Below, in pieces: positions 40,284 to 49,467 of a stretch of 64,000 nucleotides of DNA (positions are counted from its first letter, which is position 1; every line of letters starts with the position of its first letter). The position numbers and the translations under genes are program-made. The stretch comes from Peptoclostridium sp965368085. Lineage in GTDB: Bacteria > Bacillota > Clostridia > Peptostreptococcales > Peptostreptococcaceae. The DNA is taken from positions 9,918 through 73,917 of the forward strand of contig CBDULP010000012.1 in the NCBI GenBank assembly GCA_965368085.1, given 5' to 3'. The notes below the pieces were generated by a model. That model saw nothing but the letters and a program-made list of their open reading frames with translations. It was not told the DNA's origin and searched no databases.

Positions 40284-41651
40284 ATGAACGATAAAATTTT
40301 TGAAGGAAAGACTATTAAACAGTGGATGGATGAATACCCAATGCTCAAAAAAATGGTTGAAATTGAAGAGGTCTTTTGGATAAATCATAAATATGAAAAA
40401 TTTGAAGAAGCCATAAAAAAGATAAGCCTCACGGAAAAAGACGTGAAAGACGCAGAGGAAAGGCTCAAAAGATTTGCTCCATATATAGCAAAAGTGTTCC
40501 CTCAGACCAGAGAAAACAATGGGATAATAGAATCGCCGGTAGCCTTCATAGACAATATGAAAAAAGAGCTTGAGAAAATGTACGGCCAGGATATACAAGG
40601 AAGACTCATGCTCAAATGCGACAGCCATCTTCCTATATCTGGATCTATAAAGGCGAGGGGTGGAATATATGAAGTCTTAAAGCATGCTGAGGATTTGGCT
40701 CTTGAAAAAAACATGATTTCAAAAGATGACGACTATTCTGTCATGGACAGCGAAAAGTTCAAGGAGTTTTACTCTGGATATTCGATTGCAGTAGGCTCGA
40801 CGGGGAACCTGGGCCTTAGCATAGGGATAATGAGCGCGCAGCTTGGATTCAAGGTGTATGTGCACATGTCGTCGGATGCAAAGCAGTGGAAAAAAGACAT
40901 GCTCAGAAGCAAGGGGGCAGTAGTTGTAGAATATGATTCGGATTACAGCAAGGCTGTGCAAGAGGGAAGAAGACAGGCTGAATCGGACCCTAATATGTAT
41001 TTCATAGATGATGAAAATTCAAAAAATCTGTTTTTGGGATATTGCGTGGCTGCAGGAAGGCTTAAAAAGCAGTTTGACGAAATGAACATATCGGTGGATT
41101 CAGACAACCAGCTTTTTGTATATCTTCCATGCGGAGTTGGAGGAGGACCGGGCGGGGTTGCATTTGGCTTAAAGCTCATATTCAAGGATAACGTACACTG
41201 CTTCTTTGCCGAGCCTACACATTCGCCTTGTATGACCATGGGACTCATGACAGAGCTTCACGAAAAGATATCGGTTCAGGATTTTGGAATAGACAATATA
41301 ACGGATGCAGACGGTCTTGCGGTCGGAAGACCGTCTGGGTTTGTTGGAAAAACGCTTGAAAACCTTATAAGTGGTTCTTATACGGTGAGTGACGATAAGA
41401 TGTATGCGATGCTTAAGAATATGATTGATTCGGAAAAAATTGAACTTGAACCTTCGGCGCTTGCAGGAGTTATTGGACCCGTAAAGCTTGCAGGTGAAGA
41501 GTCTGGAAGGGAGTACATCAAAATGAATAGTCTTGAGGGCAAGATGAAAAATGCAATACATCTGGCTTGGGCTACAGGGGGAAGCATGGTTCCAAAGGAC
41601 GTTATGAAGGAATACTATAAAAGGGGAATTGAAGTTTTGGAAAGGCAGTAA
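40284..41651 (+). CDS. dsdA: D-serine ammonia-lyase
   Basis: 455 aa PLP enzyme, usual length. It converts D-serine to pyruvate and ammonia. The PLP lysine is K123 in SGSIKARGG; GSTGNLGLSIGI is the phosphate/substrate loop, and the glycine-rich PCGVGGGPGGVAFGLK binds the cofactor phosphate. The alternative GTG at 40275 overlaps the ribosome site, so ATG 40284 is preferred. Control by the divergent XRE-cupin protein is likely. Confidence 0.93.
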   Translation: MNDKIFEGKTIKQWMDEYPMLKKMVEIEEVFWINHKYEKFEEAIKKISLTEKDVKDAEERLKRFAPYIAKVFPQTRENNGIIESPVAFIDNMKKELEKMYGQDIQGRLMLKCDSHLPISGSIKARGGIYEVLKHAEDLALEKNMISKDDDYSVMDSEKFKEFYSGYSIAVGSTGNLGLSIGIMSAQLGFKVYVHMSSDAKQWKKDMLRSKGAVVVEYDSDYSKAVQEGRRQAESDPNMYFIDDENSKNLFLGYCVAAGRLKKQFDEMNISVDSDNQLFVYLPCGVGGGPGGVAFGLKLIFKDNVHCFFAEPTHSPCMTMGLMTELHEKISVQDFGIDNITDADGLAVGRPSGFVGKTLENLISGSYTVSDDKMYAMLKNMIDSEKIELEPSALAGVIGPVKLAGEESGREYIKMNSLEGKMKNAIHLAWATGGSMVPKDVMKEYYKRGIEVLERQ

Positions 41652-41784
41652 CAGCGACATAGCACTGGTTTGAAATATGCCTGAAAAAATAAAATATAAT
41701 TTTAGAATAAATTTAAAACCGCGGAGGCAGGGTATATATATAATGTCAGGTAATATGTGCATATTTTGAACGGAGGTGTCTAGA

Positions 41785-41937
41785 ATGACTCAAAAGGTTT
41801 TAGGTTTTGAAGAAAAAATAAAAGAGCTTGAAGCTAAAATGAAAGAAAAAGACATTATGATAGAAAACTTGAAAAAAGAGCTTCACAGAAAAGAAGTACA
41901 ATGCAAGAAATTAGAGCATCCATTTGACAAGGATTAA
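41785..41937 (+). CDS. Small coiled-coil protein
   Basis: 50 aa with GGAGGTG nine bases before the ATG and a strong terminator ten bases after its stop. From residue 8 to 45 it is a charged heptad-repeat helix (KIKELEAKMKEKDIMIENL and onwards), with one Cys near the C-terminus. No family recognised; a small structural or regulatory protein is possible. The signals around it make it likely real. Confidence 0.6.
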   Translation: MTQKVLGFEEKIKELEAKMKEKDIMIENLKKELHRKEVQCKKLEHPFDKD

Positions 41938-41946
41938 TGGCAATTC

Positions 41947-41990
41947 AAAATAAAATGAAACGGGAGTTTTCCCGTTTCATTTTATTTTTT
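41947..41990 (+). terminator. Terminator after the small coiled-coil gene
   Basis: AAAATAAAATGAAACGGGA pairs with TCCCGTTTCATTTTATTTT (19 bp), with a TTTT stretch. Confidence 0.9.
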
Positions 41991-42062
41991 GGAGATGCAA
42001 AATATTTCAAATCTTCCAAAAGAGCCAGTGATGGATCAAATTGTTTGGGGAATGCTTATCAA

Positions 42063-42123
42063 TATCATCTAACTATCATCTAACTATCATCACAAAACCA
42101 TAACATTTGGGGGGTATTATAAT
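42063..42123 (+). promoter_or_regulatory. 11-bp direct repeats ahead of a promoter lacking a -35
   Basis: TATCATCTAAC is repeated at 42063-42073 and 42074-42084, with a third partial copy TATCATC at 42085-42091. TATAAT follows at 42118-42123, with no recognisable -35. Direct repeats with 11-bp period ending just before the -35 position are the usual binding layout of OmpR/PhoP-type response regulators acting as activators. Confidence 0.5.
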
Positions 42124-42178
42124 AGTGTAAGTTATATGAGCACAAAAACGAGACTGAATTTAAAAAGGAGTGTTGAAA

Positions 42179-43021
42179 ATGATAAAAAACAGCATATTAA
42201 AAAACAGATTTGTAGGTGGAATGCTGGTAGCTGGAATGATGCTCTCGTCGGGAGTAATGGTGTTCGCCGACGGTAATGAGGCAAATACGGAAGATGCAGT
42301 AAAGCCTGCTGTGATTAGACAGGCAGACGATGCAAAAGGAGCATTCAAGCTTGGCGAGAGACTAAAGGATCATAAGCAAAATATCGAACAAAAGGCCGAA
42401 TTGCTTGAGACTATGCTGGGCGAACTTGTGGATGCAGGAATAATAAGCCAAAGCGATGCATACGACATTACAGAGTATGCAAATCAGATGAGTGAAGAGA
42501 GGGCGCAGGAGAGAGCAGAAGAACTTGAAAAGATAAAGGCCATGACAAAAGAAGAGGCACAGGAATATATAGCGGAGAAAAGAGAGGAAAGAAAGGCAAT
42601 AGAGAGAAAGGGTCTATTCGAGCAGATGGTTGAAGACGGCAAGATGAGCCAGGATACACTTGACTCAATAAAGGCCTTCCATCAGGAAAAAGCGGAAGAA
42701 AAAATAAAGGACGATCTTCAAAGTCTTGTCGAAGAGGGGACTCTTTCAGAAGATGACGTTGACGCACTGATTGATTACATGAATGAACAAAGGGAAGAAA
42801 GAAAAGAGGAAATGGAAGAAGTCAAGGAAATGACTCAGGAAGAGAGAAAAGCGTACTTCGAGGAAAAAAAGGAGTCTGGAGAGAAAACTGGAATATTCTC
42901 GGAAATGGTCGAAGACGAAGTGCTGACTCAAGATCAGGCCGATGCAGTAAAAGCTATTATGAAACCTGCAAAGCCAGCCAACAAAGGCGGATTAAATCAT
43001 AGAGAAGGACTTGGAAAATAA
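42179..43021 (+). CDS. Secreted acidic helical protein with an internal duplication
   Basis: 280 aa. Signal peptide (residues 1-30, ending VMVFADG), then a strongly charged helical region. Two units of about 85 residues are homologous to each other: LVDAGIISQSDAYDITEY... GLFEQMVEDGKMSQDTLDSI, and LVEEGTLSEDDVDALIDY... GIFSEMVEDEVLTQDQADAV. Each contains the Glu/Arg-rich helix and the MT(K/Q)EEAQ/ER motif. The C-terminus is basic. AAAGGAG lies upstream of ATG 42179. The function is unknown; a cell-surface or metal/stress-related role would be guesswork. Confidence 0.7.
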   Translation: MIKNSILKNRFVGGMLVAGMMLSSGVMVFADGNEANTEDAVKPAVIRQADDAKGAFKLGERLKDHKQNIEQKAELLETMLGELVDAGIISQSDAYDITEYANQMSEERAQERAEELEKIKAMTKEEAQEYIAEKREERKAIERKGLFEQMVEDGKMSQDTLDSIKAFHQEKAEEKIKDDLQSLVEEGTLSEDDVDALIDYMNEQREERKEEMEEVKEMTQEERKAYFEEKKESGEKTGIFSEMVEDEVLTQDQADAVKAIMKPAKPANKGGLNHREGLGK

Positions 43022-43086
43022 TAGACCATAAAAACTAAATTTACTATTGCTTATCAATAGAATACCCCCTAAAGTATTTCTATTGA

Positions 43087-43120
43087 AAAAGGCCCTGATT
43101 CTTGAGAATCAGGGCCTTTT
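43087..43120. terminator. Bidirectional terminator
   Basis: AAAAGGCCCTGATTCT and AGAATCAGGGCCTTTT form a near-perfect stem shared by the converging genes ending at 43021 and 43136. Confidence 0.92.
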
Positions 43121-43135
43121 ATATTTATGGCAAAA

Positions 43136-44419
43136 CTATTTCAGGTCTTCAACATCAGAATCTATAAGTTGTATATTCCCATCATTAACCGACCATGTGG
43201 ATTTTACAATAGCTATGCTGTCTGCGTTGCATGTTCCCTTTACGCTCTGCTGTGCAGCAAATTCATATGTGCCGTCACCATCGGCATCAACTGGTTCGAT
43301 ATGTACAGCACCTTCCATTACAGGCACTTCCCTTTGAAGCTTGCCGCCTTTGTATTCGTAGCCTTCGTAGGCATCCTTTTTTTCGGAAAGATCGACTTCA
43401 TATATATTTCCGGTTTGAGTTACTGTAACGGACGCCTTGTAGCCATCTTTGTATGAACCTTCAAAATCAAGGGCGAAATCACGATCAGAGTCTGCAAGCA
43501 CGAGCGGTTTTGAACCCTTGATGGATATCAGATTGTATTCTGTAAATCCACCGCTTCCACCGGTTGATGCGCTTATGAATATGTCTGCAGTATTGTCTCC
43601 GTCGAAGTCGAGAAGCTCCATGTCGGGCTCATATCCTCCATCTGAGTCTTCAGAAGGCTTCACTATTATTTCTTTTCCCGTTGCTGAATCCTCGATTACC
43701 GCCACGATGTGCTCCATGAAAAGGGATTTTCCAAAGTCGTCCTCGAAGGTTTGGCCTATAAGAGTGACGGTATCGGGCTTTCCATCGCCTGTCACATCTG
43801 CTGCCTGCTGGGACATTACAGTAGTGTTTTGAGAAAGCTCGTATTTTGAAGGGTTTTCAACTTTTGCAAGGGATATTGAAAGCGTCTTTGAATCGGAAGA
43901 AGCGTCAAGCGAGTACATGACACCGTATTTAAGCCATGAAGCATTGATATCTTCTGGTGTTTTGTTATATAGTGCATTTGATTCAAGTGGACTTCCGAGT
44001 TCTTTTGTTATGGATGAGAGTATATCTTCGTTTTCCAACTCCAATGGCATTTCAACTTTTATACCGCTTACATTTTCATCTTCTACAATATAGATTGTAT
44101 TGAGAGCACTTTCAATACCGAACCAGTTTTGTGAATAGCTTATTGAAGAAAGGTTTTCAATGCCGCCATTTTGTGTATATGATTTTTGACCTTCGCCTGC
44201 AAGTGATTCAAGGTTTTGATAAGGGGCATCTAAAACCACGAAAGCTGTAACCGGCATAGGTGGGATGGGTGGGACGTACTGTGCGTCTGAAGCAGACTGT
44301 GCCGAGTCGGTTTGAAACGTTTGAGCCTCAGTTGCAAAAGAGGCGTATCCTGATGCCACAGAACCTATAAGAGTAAGAGACAGTATTGAAGCTGCTATTT
44401 TTTTTTCTTTGCTTATCAT
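43136..44419 (-). CDS. Secreted protein with EF-hand-like/VCBS repeats
   Basis: 427 aa. A signal peptide (to about residue 30, near YASFATEA) is followed by a Ser/Pro linker (VPPIPPMPV) and a long extracellular region. Three acidic calcium-type loops are visible: DVTGDGKPD, LDFDGDNTADI and VDADGDGTYEF, as in VCBS/FG-GAP-like and dockerin-like proteins. AGGAGG precedes the ATG. Its promoter region faces the ECF sigma gene, so it could be a target of that system (inference). Function not assigned. Confidence 0.72.
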   Translation of the reverse strand: MISKEKKIAASILSLTLIGSVASGYASFATEAQTFQTDSAQSASDAQYVPPIPPMPVTAFVVLDAPYQNLESLAGEGQKSYTQNGGIENLSSISYSQNWFGIESALNTIYIVEDENVSGIKVEMPLELENEDILSSITKELGSPLESNALYNKTPEDINASWLKYGVMYSLDASSDSKTLSISLAKVENPSKYELSQNTTVMSQQAADVTGDGKPDTVTLIGQTFEDDFGKSLFMEHIVAVIEDSATGKEIIVKPSEDSDGGYEPDMELLDFDGDNTADIFISASTGGSGGFTEYNLISIKGSKPLVLADSDRDFALDFEGSYKDGYKASVTVTQTGNIYEVDLSEKKDAYEGYEYKGGKLQREVPVMEGAVHIEPVDADGDGTYEFAAQQSVKGTCNADSIAIVKSTWSVNDGNIQLIDSDVEDLK

Positions 44420-44706
44420 TTTAATTCCTCCTGTATATTCTAACCATTTATTTGAAATATGATTGTGTATTGACTTAAGTATAAGCCCTTTACATTTGAA
44501 AATAGTTACAAAGAGGTTACAATTGCATTAGATTTTTCTTAAAAAAGCCTGCATCCGGCAAATTCAGACTTTTTATGACGTTTGGGGGAACTTTTTTAAT
44601 GGTCCTGAGGTCTAAACTTTGAAGGGATTTAATGAAATGAAAAACCATATATGATATTATTTTTGTACGTATGGAAATAATGCATGTGGAGGAGAATACA
44701 AACATA

Positions 44707-45294
44707 ATGGATAATGTGGACGAGATATTTCTGATAAAGTCTTCCCAAAGCGGTGACATAGACTCTTTTGAAAAGCTTATAGAAAGCCATAAGCAGAGAG
44801 TATATGGAATAGCCCTTAAAATGACCAAAAATCGGGAAGATGCACTCGATGCGTCACAGGACGCACTCATAAAGGTGTACAGGTCTATAGGCAAGTTCAG
44901 TTTCAAGTCGTCGTTTTCAACCTGGCTGTACAGGATAGTGGTCAACTGCTGTATAGACCATATAAAAAAGCAAAAAAAGCTTGTGCTCATCCGGGACGGG
45001 GACGAAGACGGCAGGGAAAATGTAATCGACAGGATAGAGTCTGAGGACACTCCCGAGAGCATACTTGAAAAAAAGATAAAAAAACAGGAGATAAAAAGGG
45101 CTTTTGACGAGCTGGAAGAAGAGTTCAAGACGGTGGTGATATTGAGGGATATAGAGGGGTTTAGCTATGAGGAGATAGCAAGGATCAATGATATATCGCT
45201 TGGAACTGTAAAATCGAGGATAAGCCGGGGGCGGAAAAAACTTCGGGAGATAATCATTAGAAACAGGGAAGGAGGCAATGGCGATGAGATGTAA
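44707..45294 (+). CDS. ECF-family RNA polymerase sigma factor
   Basis: 195 aa. Region 2 (SQSGDIDSFEKLIESHKQRVYGIALKMT, A-L-DASQDALIKVYRSI) and region 4 (FKTVVILRDIEGFSYEEIARI, then GTVKSRISRGRKKLRE) are both clear. ATG 44707 is the most likely start, with GGAGGAG 12 bases upstream; ATG 44671 and 44680 are in-frame alternatives. The gene overlaps the anti-sigma gene by 11 bases, a typical sigma/anti-sigma pairing. Confidence 0.92.
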   Translation: MDNVDEIFLIKSSQSGDIDSFEKLIESHKQRVYGIALKMTKNREDALDASQDALIKVYRSIGKFSFKSSFSTWLYRIVVNCCIDHIKKQKKLVLIRDGDEDGRENVIDRIESEDTPESILEKKIKKQEIKRAFDELEEEFKTVVILRDIEGFSYEEIARINDISLGTVKSRISRGRKKLREIIIRNREGGNGDEM

Positions 45295-46462
45295 TGAATT
45301 TGTTGAAAGTATGGATCTATATATAGACAATATGCTAGATGATGCTGAATCTAAAAAGATGAGAGAGCACATGGAGTCTTGTGAAATCTGCAGGAATGAA
45401 TATGAAGAGATAAGAAGCATTGTAGAGGGACTGGGAGATCTTGATGTTGAGCCGCTTCCGGAAGGATTCGATGACATGCTCAGGGAAAGGCTCGAGAATG
45501 AAGCGGTTTTATCCAAAAACGAGCAAAATGAGACTGGCAACAATCATGGAACTTCACTTTCAAAATTCATGAGGAAATTTTCATATATAGCTGCGAGCAT
45601 AATGATAATAGCCGGAGGATATTCGCTGTACAAGCAGGTCGAGAATGCAAACATGCACCCGGGCGGAGAAATTGCAATCACGGAAAACTCTGATCTGGAA
45701 ACGCAAGGGGATATGAATGTAGCGATTGACGAAAAATCGCATGAGACTCAGCAATATAATGAATCCGAAAGTTATTCGGCGCTTGAAAATAATGGTGATC
45801 AAACTGGAGACGCAGGCAAACCAGGTGAAAGTAAGGTGCAGAAAACGGCTGAGACGGCGAGTATGAAAGATCCCGTGGAGGCTCAAAAAAGTGAAATCAA
45901 AGAGGGAATTGAGACAAAGCCAAAAGTTATGCAGGCTGAAGTTCAAATTGAAGATGCTGAAAATCAAAATGGATCGGGAAGTGAACTGAATGATGGTGAA
46001 AACAGCTGGCAGATGGCGGCTGAATCTGGAAGCGCTGACAAGCAGGCTGAAAGCGCGCAGGATACTCCTATGGTCATGTCACTTGCAAAAGAGCCTGCGG
46101 CTGACGCATATGACATTCAGCAAGAAAACAGCATAAGTTCGGATGTGAAAAGTAAAACAGGGATAAAGCCCATGGCTTTAGGCTTGGGCGAAGGTGTCAC
46201 TTTGGACATGGAAAATTACGCTGGAGAAGCGGTTGAAATAGGAATTGAAGGCACAATCACTGTAATTACGGAAAATGACATTGAAGATTCGAATGTGGAA
46301 TATGATAAAGAGATGTTTGAATTAGTAAAAGGAGAGACTGCGGAAGGAAAAACATCGCTTCACTTCATTCCTAAAATGTCAGGGCGGTCGCAGGTGTATA
46401 TTTCGGTTGCAGGAGAAACTGGAGAGCTTAAAAAGACGAGCGTAAAAATAGTGGTTGAATAA
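45284..46462 (+). CDS. Zinc-finger anti-sigma factor with large extracellular domain
   Basis: 392 aa. The N-terminus has a ZAS-type zinc motif (HMESCEICRNEY with His and two Cys), followed by a membrane helix (about residues 100-115, FSYIAASIMIIAGGYSLY). A low-complexity acidic stretch of about 180 residues comes next, and a C-terminal beta-rich domain ends the chain. ATG 45284 has AAGGAGG eight bases upstream; ATG 45278 is closer to it. It presumably holds the ECF sigma factor inactive until an envelope signal arrives. The long extracellular part is larger than usual. Confidence 0.85.
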   Translation: MRCNEFVESMDLYIDNMLDDAESKKMREHMESCEICRNEYEEIRSIVEGLGDLDVEPLPEGFDDMLRERLENEAVLSKNEQNETGNNHGTSLSKFMRKFSYIAASIMIIAGGYSLYKQVENANMHPGGEIAITENSDLETQGDMNVAIDEKSHETQQYNESESYSALENNGDQTGDAGKPGESKVQKTAETASMKDPVEAQKSEIKEGIETKPKVMQAEVQIEDAENQNGSGSELNDGENSWQMAAESGSADKQAESAQDTPMVMSLAKEPAADAYDIQQENSISSDVKSKTGIKPMALGLGEGVTLDMENYAGEAVEIGIEGTITVITENDIEDSNVEYDKEMFELVKGETAEGKTSLHFIPKMSGRSQVYISVAGETGELKKTSVKIVVE

Positions 46463-46512
46463 TAAGGTGGAAGATACATTTTTTAAAACTTGAAAAGCAT
46501 TGGAATTATAAG

Positions 46513-46544
46513 GCGCCCAGCATTAAAACTTGCGGGCGCTTTTT
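46513..46544 (+). terminator. Terminator of the sigma/anti-sigma operon
   Basis: GCGCCC pairs with GGGCGC, followed by TTTTT. Confidence 0.75.
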
Positions 46545-46630
46545 GATATGTAAACCACGTGCATTATTCTAAGATTGTTGGGTAAAATGTTGTAAAATAG
46601 ATGAGAGTACAAAATAATGGGGGGATTTTC

Positions 46631-47602
46631 ATGAAAAAGATATTTATAACGAGAAGGATTCCGCAAAAGGCTGTTGATTTTTTGAATGAAAGATTTGAGG
46701 TTGACTATAACGATTCCGACAGCATGCTGCCAAAGGAAGAGCTTATAGAAAGAGTAAAAGGTAAAGACGGAGTGCTTTGCCTTCTCACTGACAATATAGA
46801 TTCGGATATACTGTCATCTGCGTCAAAGCAGTGCAAAATATTTGCAAACTACGCAGTCGGATACAACAACATAGACGTTGAGGCGGCAAGTGCTGAAGGT
46901 ATAATAGTGACTAATACTCCGGGGGTGCTCGACGATGCGACTGCAGACCTTGCCTGGGCGCTTTTATTTTCCTCGGCAAGAAGGGTTGTGGAGGCTGACA
47001 GATATGTGAGGGATGGAAAGTTTGACTCATGGAAGGCAACGCTTTTTCTTGGAAGGGACATAAGCAAAAAGACAATGGGGGTTGTAGGCTCTGGAAGGAT
47101 AGGAACTAATTTTGCAAAAAAGGCGAAGGCGTTTGGAATGGACATAATATATACAAGCAGGCACAGGAGTGAAAGGTTTGAAGGTGAGACCGGGGGAAGA
47201 TACGTATCAAAGGACGAGATTTTCAGGGAGTCGGATTTCATATCTCTTCACGTTCCGCTGACGGAGCAGACAAGGCATTATGTATCTGAAAGAGAATTCA
47301 ATACGATGAAAAGCTCTGCTGTTCTCATAAACACGGCGAGGGGGCCTGTGATTGATGAAAAGGCCCTTGTAAAGGCTCTTAAAAGCGGGCAGATATGGGC
47401 AGCGGGGCTCGACGTATTTGAAAATGAGCCGCAGATAGAAAAAGAGCTGTACTCAATGGACAATGTCGTACTGCTGCCTCATATAGGCTCGGCAACAGTA
47501 GGCACCAGGGAGGAAATGGGAATGATTGCCGCAAGGAATATAGCAAATGTCCTTTATGGAAAAGCTCCTGAGACATGTGTGAATCCGCAGGTTCTGGTAT
47601 AG
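46631..47602 (+). CDS. D-isomer 2-hydroxyacid dehydrogenase (hydroxypyruvate/glyoxylate reductase type)
   Basis: 323 aa. The Rossmann signature GVVGSGRIGTNFAKKAKAFG, the catalytic Arg in LINTARGPVIDE, Glu in LDVFENEP and His in LLPHIGSAT are all visible. The sequence resembles the GyaR/HprA group, which reduces glyoxylate or hydroxypyruvate to glycolate or glycerate. The ATG at 46631 follows GGGGGGA. A glycerate kinase gene follows 89 bases downstream, supporting a hydroxypyruvate-to-phosphoglycerate route from serine. Confidence 0.88.
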   Translation: MKKIFITRRIPQKAVDFLNERFEVDYNDSDSMLPKEELIERVKGKDGVLCLLTDNIDSDILSSASKQCKIFANYAVGYNNIDVEAASAEGIIVTNTPGVLDDATADLAWALLFSSARRVVEADRYVRDGKFDSWKATLFLGRDISKKTMGVVGSGRIGTNFAKKAKAFGMDIIYTSRHRSERFEGETGGRYVSKDEIFRESDFISLHVPLTEQTRHYVSEREFNTMKSSAVLINTARGPVIDEKALVKALKSGQIWAAGLDVFENEPQIEKELYSMDNVVLLPHIGSATVGTREEMGMIAARNIANVLYGKAPETCVNPQVLV

Positions 47603-47691
47603 AACATGGAGATAGGATTATTATATTTGTTTGTATAGTTCAGTTTTAGCAGTGACAGTATATGAATCAAAACGAAAGGACGGGTTTACAA

Positions 47692-48810
47692 TTGAAAATA
47701 GTTGTTGCACCTGACTCATTCAAGGGGTCGCTGTCATCAGCGGACGTAATAAATATATGCGAAAAAGTCATAACAAGGCATATTCCCAGCGCGGAGTTGG
47801 TTGCAGTACCCATTGCAGACGGAGGAGAGGGAACCCTTGAAGTTCTTGTGGGCGTATCTGGAGGGATAATTGGAAGCCTAAGTGTCACGGATCCGATTGG
47901 CAGAATAGCAAATGCTCAGTTTGGCCAGAGGGGCGACACGTTCATAATCGAGATGGCAAAGGCAAGTGGAATAACCCTGCTTTTAAAAGATGAAAAAAAT
48001 CCCATGAAAGCTACGAGTATTGGAACTGGAGAGCTCATAAGGTACGGGGTCGATATGGGATACAGAAAATTCATCATAGGAATAGGCGGAAGCGCTACAA
48101 ATGATGGCGGAACGGGAATGCTTTACGCGCTTGGAACCAGGTTTTATGATGGCGATGGCAATGAGCTCTATCCGAGCGGAGAAAACCTTGTGAAAATAGA
48201 AAGCATTGACATGAGAGGATTTGACAGGCGGATATGGGATTGTGAAATCCAGGTTATGTGCGATGTGGACAATCCGTTTACCGGCGAGCGAGGAGCGACG
48301 CACACGTATGGAGTTCAAAAGGGTGCAGATGAATGCATGGTTGATTTCTTGGAAAAGGGAATGATAAATTTCAGGGAAAAGGTCATGGAAAAATTGGGTG
48401 TGGACATGGACATAATAAGAGGAGCCGGGGCTGCAGGAGGAATGGGTGGGGCGCTGAGCGTGTTTTGCAGGGCGAATCTTATTCCCGGCATAGATGCAAT
48501 ACTTGATTTTATGGATTTTTCGAATATTATATATGATGCGGACTTTGTCATAACGGGCGAAGGCAGGATAGATTTTCAGTCAATGCATGGAAAGGCTGTA
48601 TGCGGAATAGCGAAAAAGTGCAGAGAAAAAGGAATACCGGTTTATGCTCTTTGTGGAGGAATTGCAGGGAGCATGAATGATATTTATGAAATAGGCGTAA
48701 AGAGTATAATGCCCATAACTAACAGGCCAATGAGTGTTGAGGAGGCCATTGAAAATTCAAATGAACTTTTGGAAGATGCTGTGGACAGGATGTTAAGGTT
48801 CATATTATAG
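47692..48810 (+). CDS. garK: Glycerate 2-kinase, GarK/GlxK family
   Basis: 372 aa, normal size. It phosphorylates D-glycerate to 2-phosphoglycerate. KIVVAPDSFKGSLSSADV at the N-terminus, PIADGGEGT, the block IGIGGSATNDGGTGM and GAGAAGGMGGAL are diagnostic. The start is TTG 47692 after GAAAGGA; an in-frame ATG at 47662 lacks a ribosome site and would add residues not seen in the family. Confidence 0.92.
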   Translation: MKIVVAPDSFKGSLSSADVINICEKVITRHIPSAELVAVPIADGGEGTLEVLVGVSGGIIGSLSVTDPIGRIANAQFGQRGDTFIIEMAKASGITLLLKDEKNPMKATSIGTGELIRYGVDMGYRKFIIGIGGSATNDGGTGMLYALGTRFYDGDGNELYPSGENLVKIESIDMRGFDRRIWDCEIQVMCDVDNPFTGERGATHTYGVQKGADECMVDFLEKGMINFREKVMEKLGVDMDIIRGAGAAGGMGGALSVFCRANLIPGIDAILDFMDFSNIIYDADFVITGEGRIDFQSMHGKAVCGIAKKCREKGIPVYALCGGIAGSMNDIYEIGVKSIMPITNRPMSVEEAIENSNELLEDAVDRMLRFIL

Positions 48811-48901
48811 GGTTAAACTATGATTTTAACAAAGGCAGGGGGAATGAAAAAATTTCTGCATGCGATTTTGTGAATAGAGAATTTGAGCATATTTAAATAT
48901 T

Positions 48902-48936
48902 AAAAAGCTGAAGCACCACAGTTGCTTCAGCTTTTT
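48902..48936. terminator. Terminator after glycerate kinase
   Basis: AAAAAGCTGAAGCA pairs with TGCTTCAGCTTTTT; it can serve both directions. Confidence 0.92.
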
Positions 48937-48997
48937 GAAAGTCACCATTAGACGTTCAATGCGATATTTTTTCAGAAAAACATATTGTCGACTTGGA

Positions 48998-49327
48998 TTA
49001 CAGTTTGTCGGTTTTCATTGCCATTATGAAGTCATTTTCGCTGAGGCCGTGAATTTTGTGGGTGGTAAATGAAACAACGACCTTTCCCCAAGAAAGCATT
49101 ATATCTGGGTGGTGGCCTTCGTCTTCAGCAAGATTTCCAAGCTTGTTTGTAAACTCAAGGGCTTCCTTGAAGTCTTTAAACTTGAATGTTTTTTGAAGCT
49201 TTACATCGTTTATGACTTCCCAATCATCGCTTACAAGGTCCATATAAGACATTATGTCATTGTGGTTCAAGGGGGTATCCCCAATAGAGCATGGAACGCA
49301 TTTTTTGTTTTCGAGTTCTACAGGCAT
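48998..49327 (-). CDS. phhB: Pterin-4a-carbinolamine dehydratase-like protein
   Basis: 109 aa. The PCD/DCoH motif is present as EDEGHHPDIMLSWGKVVVSFTTH, with two adjacent His and the downstream His, and the C-terminal GLSENDFIMA block. ATG 49327 is chosen because AAAGGAGA lies seven bases upstream; an ATG at 49333 is too close. No aromatic amino acid hydroxylase is present in the window, so the role may be in pterin or molybdopterin metabolism, or another function. Confidence 0.88.
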   Translation of the reverse strand: MPVELENKKCVPCSIGDTPLNHNDIMSYMDLVSDDWEVINDVKLQKTFKFKDFKEALEFTNKLGNLAEDEGHHPDIMLSWGKVVVSFTTHKIHGLSENDFIMAMKTDKL

Positions 49328-49467
49328 TTTCATATCTCCTTTCAATTAAGAAATTTTGGATTTTTAGAAATATATCATACTGAAATATTACCCATAAAGA
49401 GGGATTATAAAAGTACGATAAGTTATAAAGGTCAAATCTGCAGGCATTTGGCGGTAGGGAGGATATT

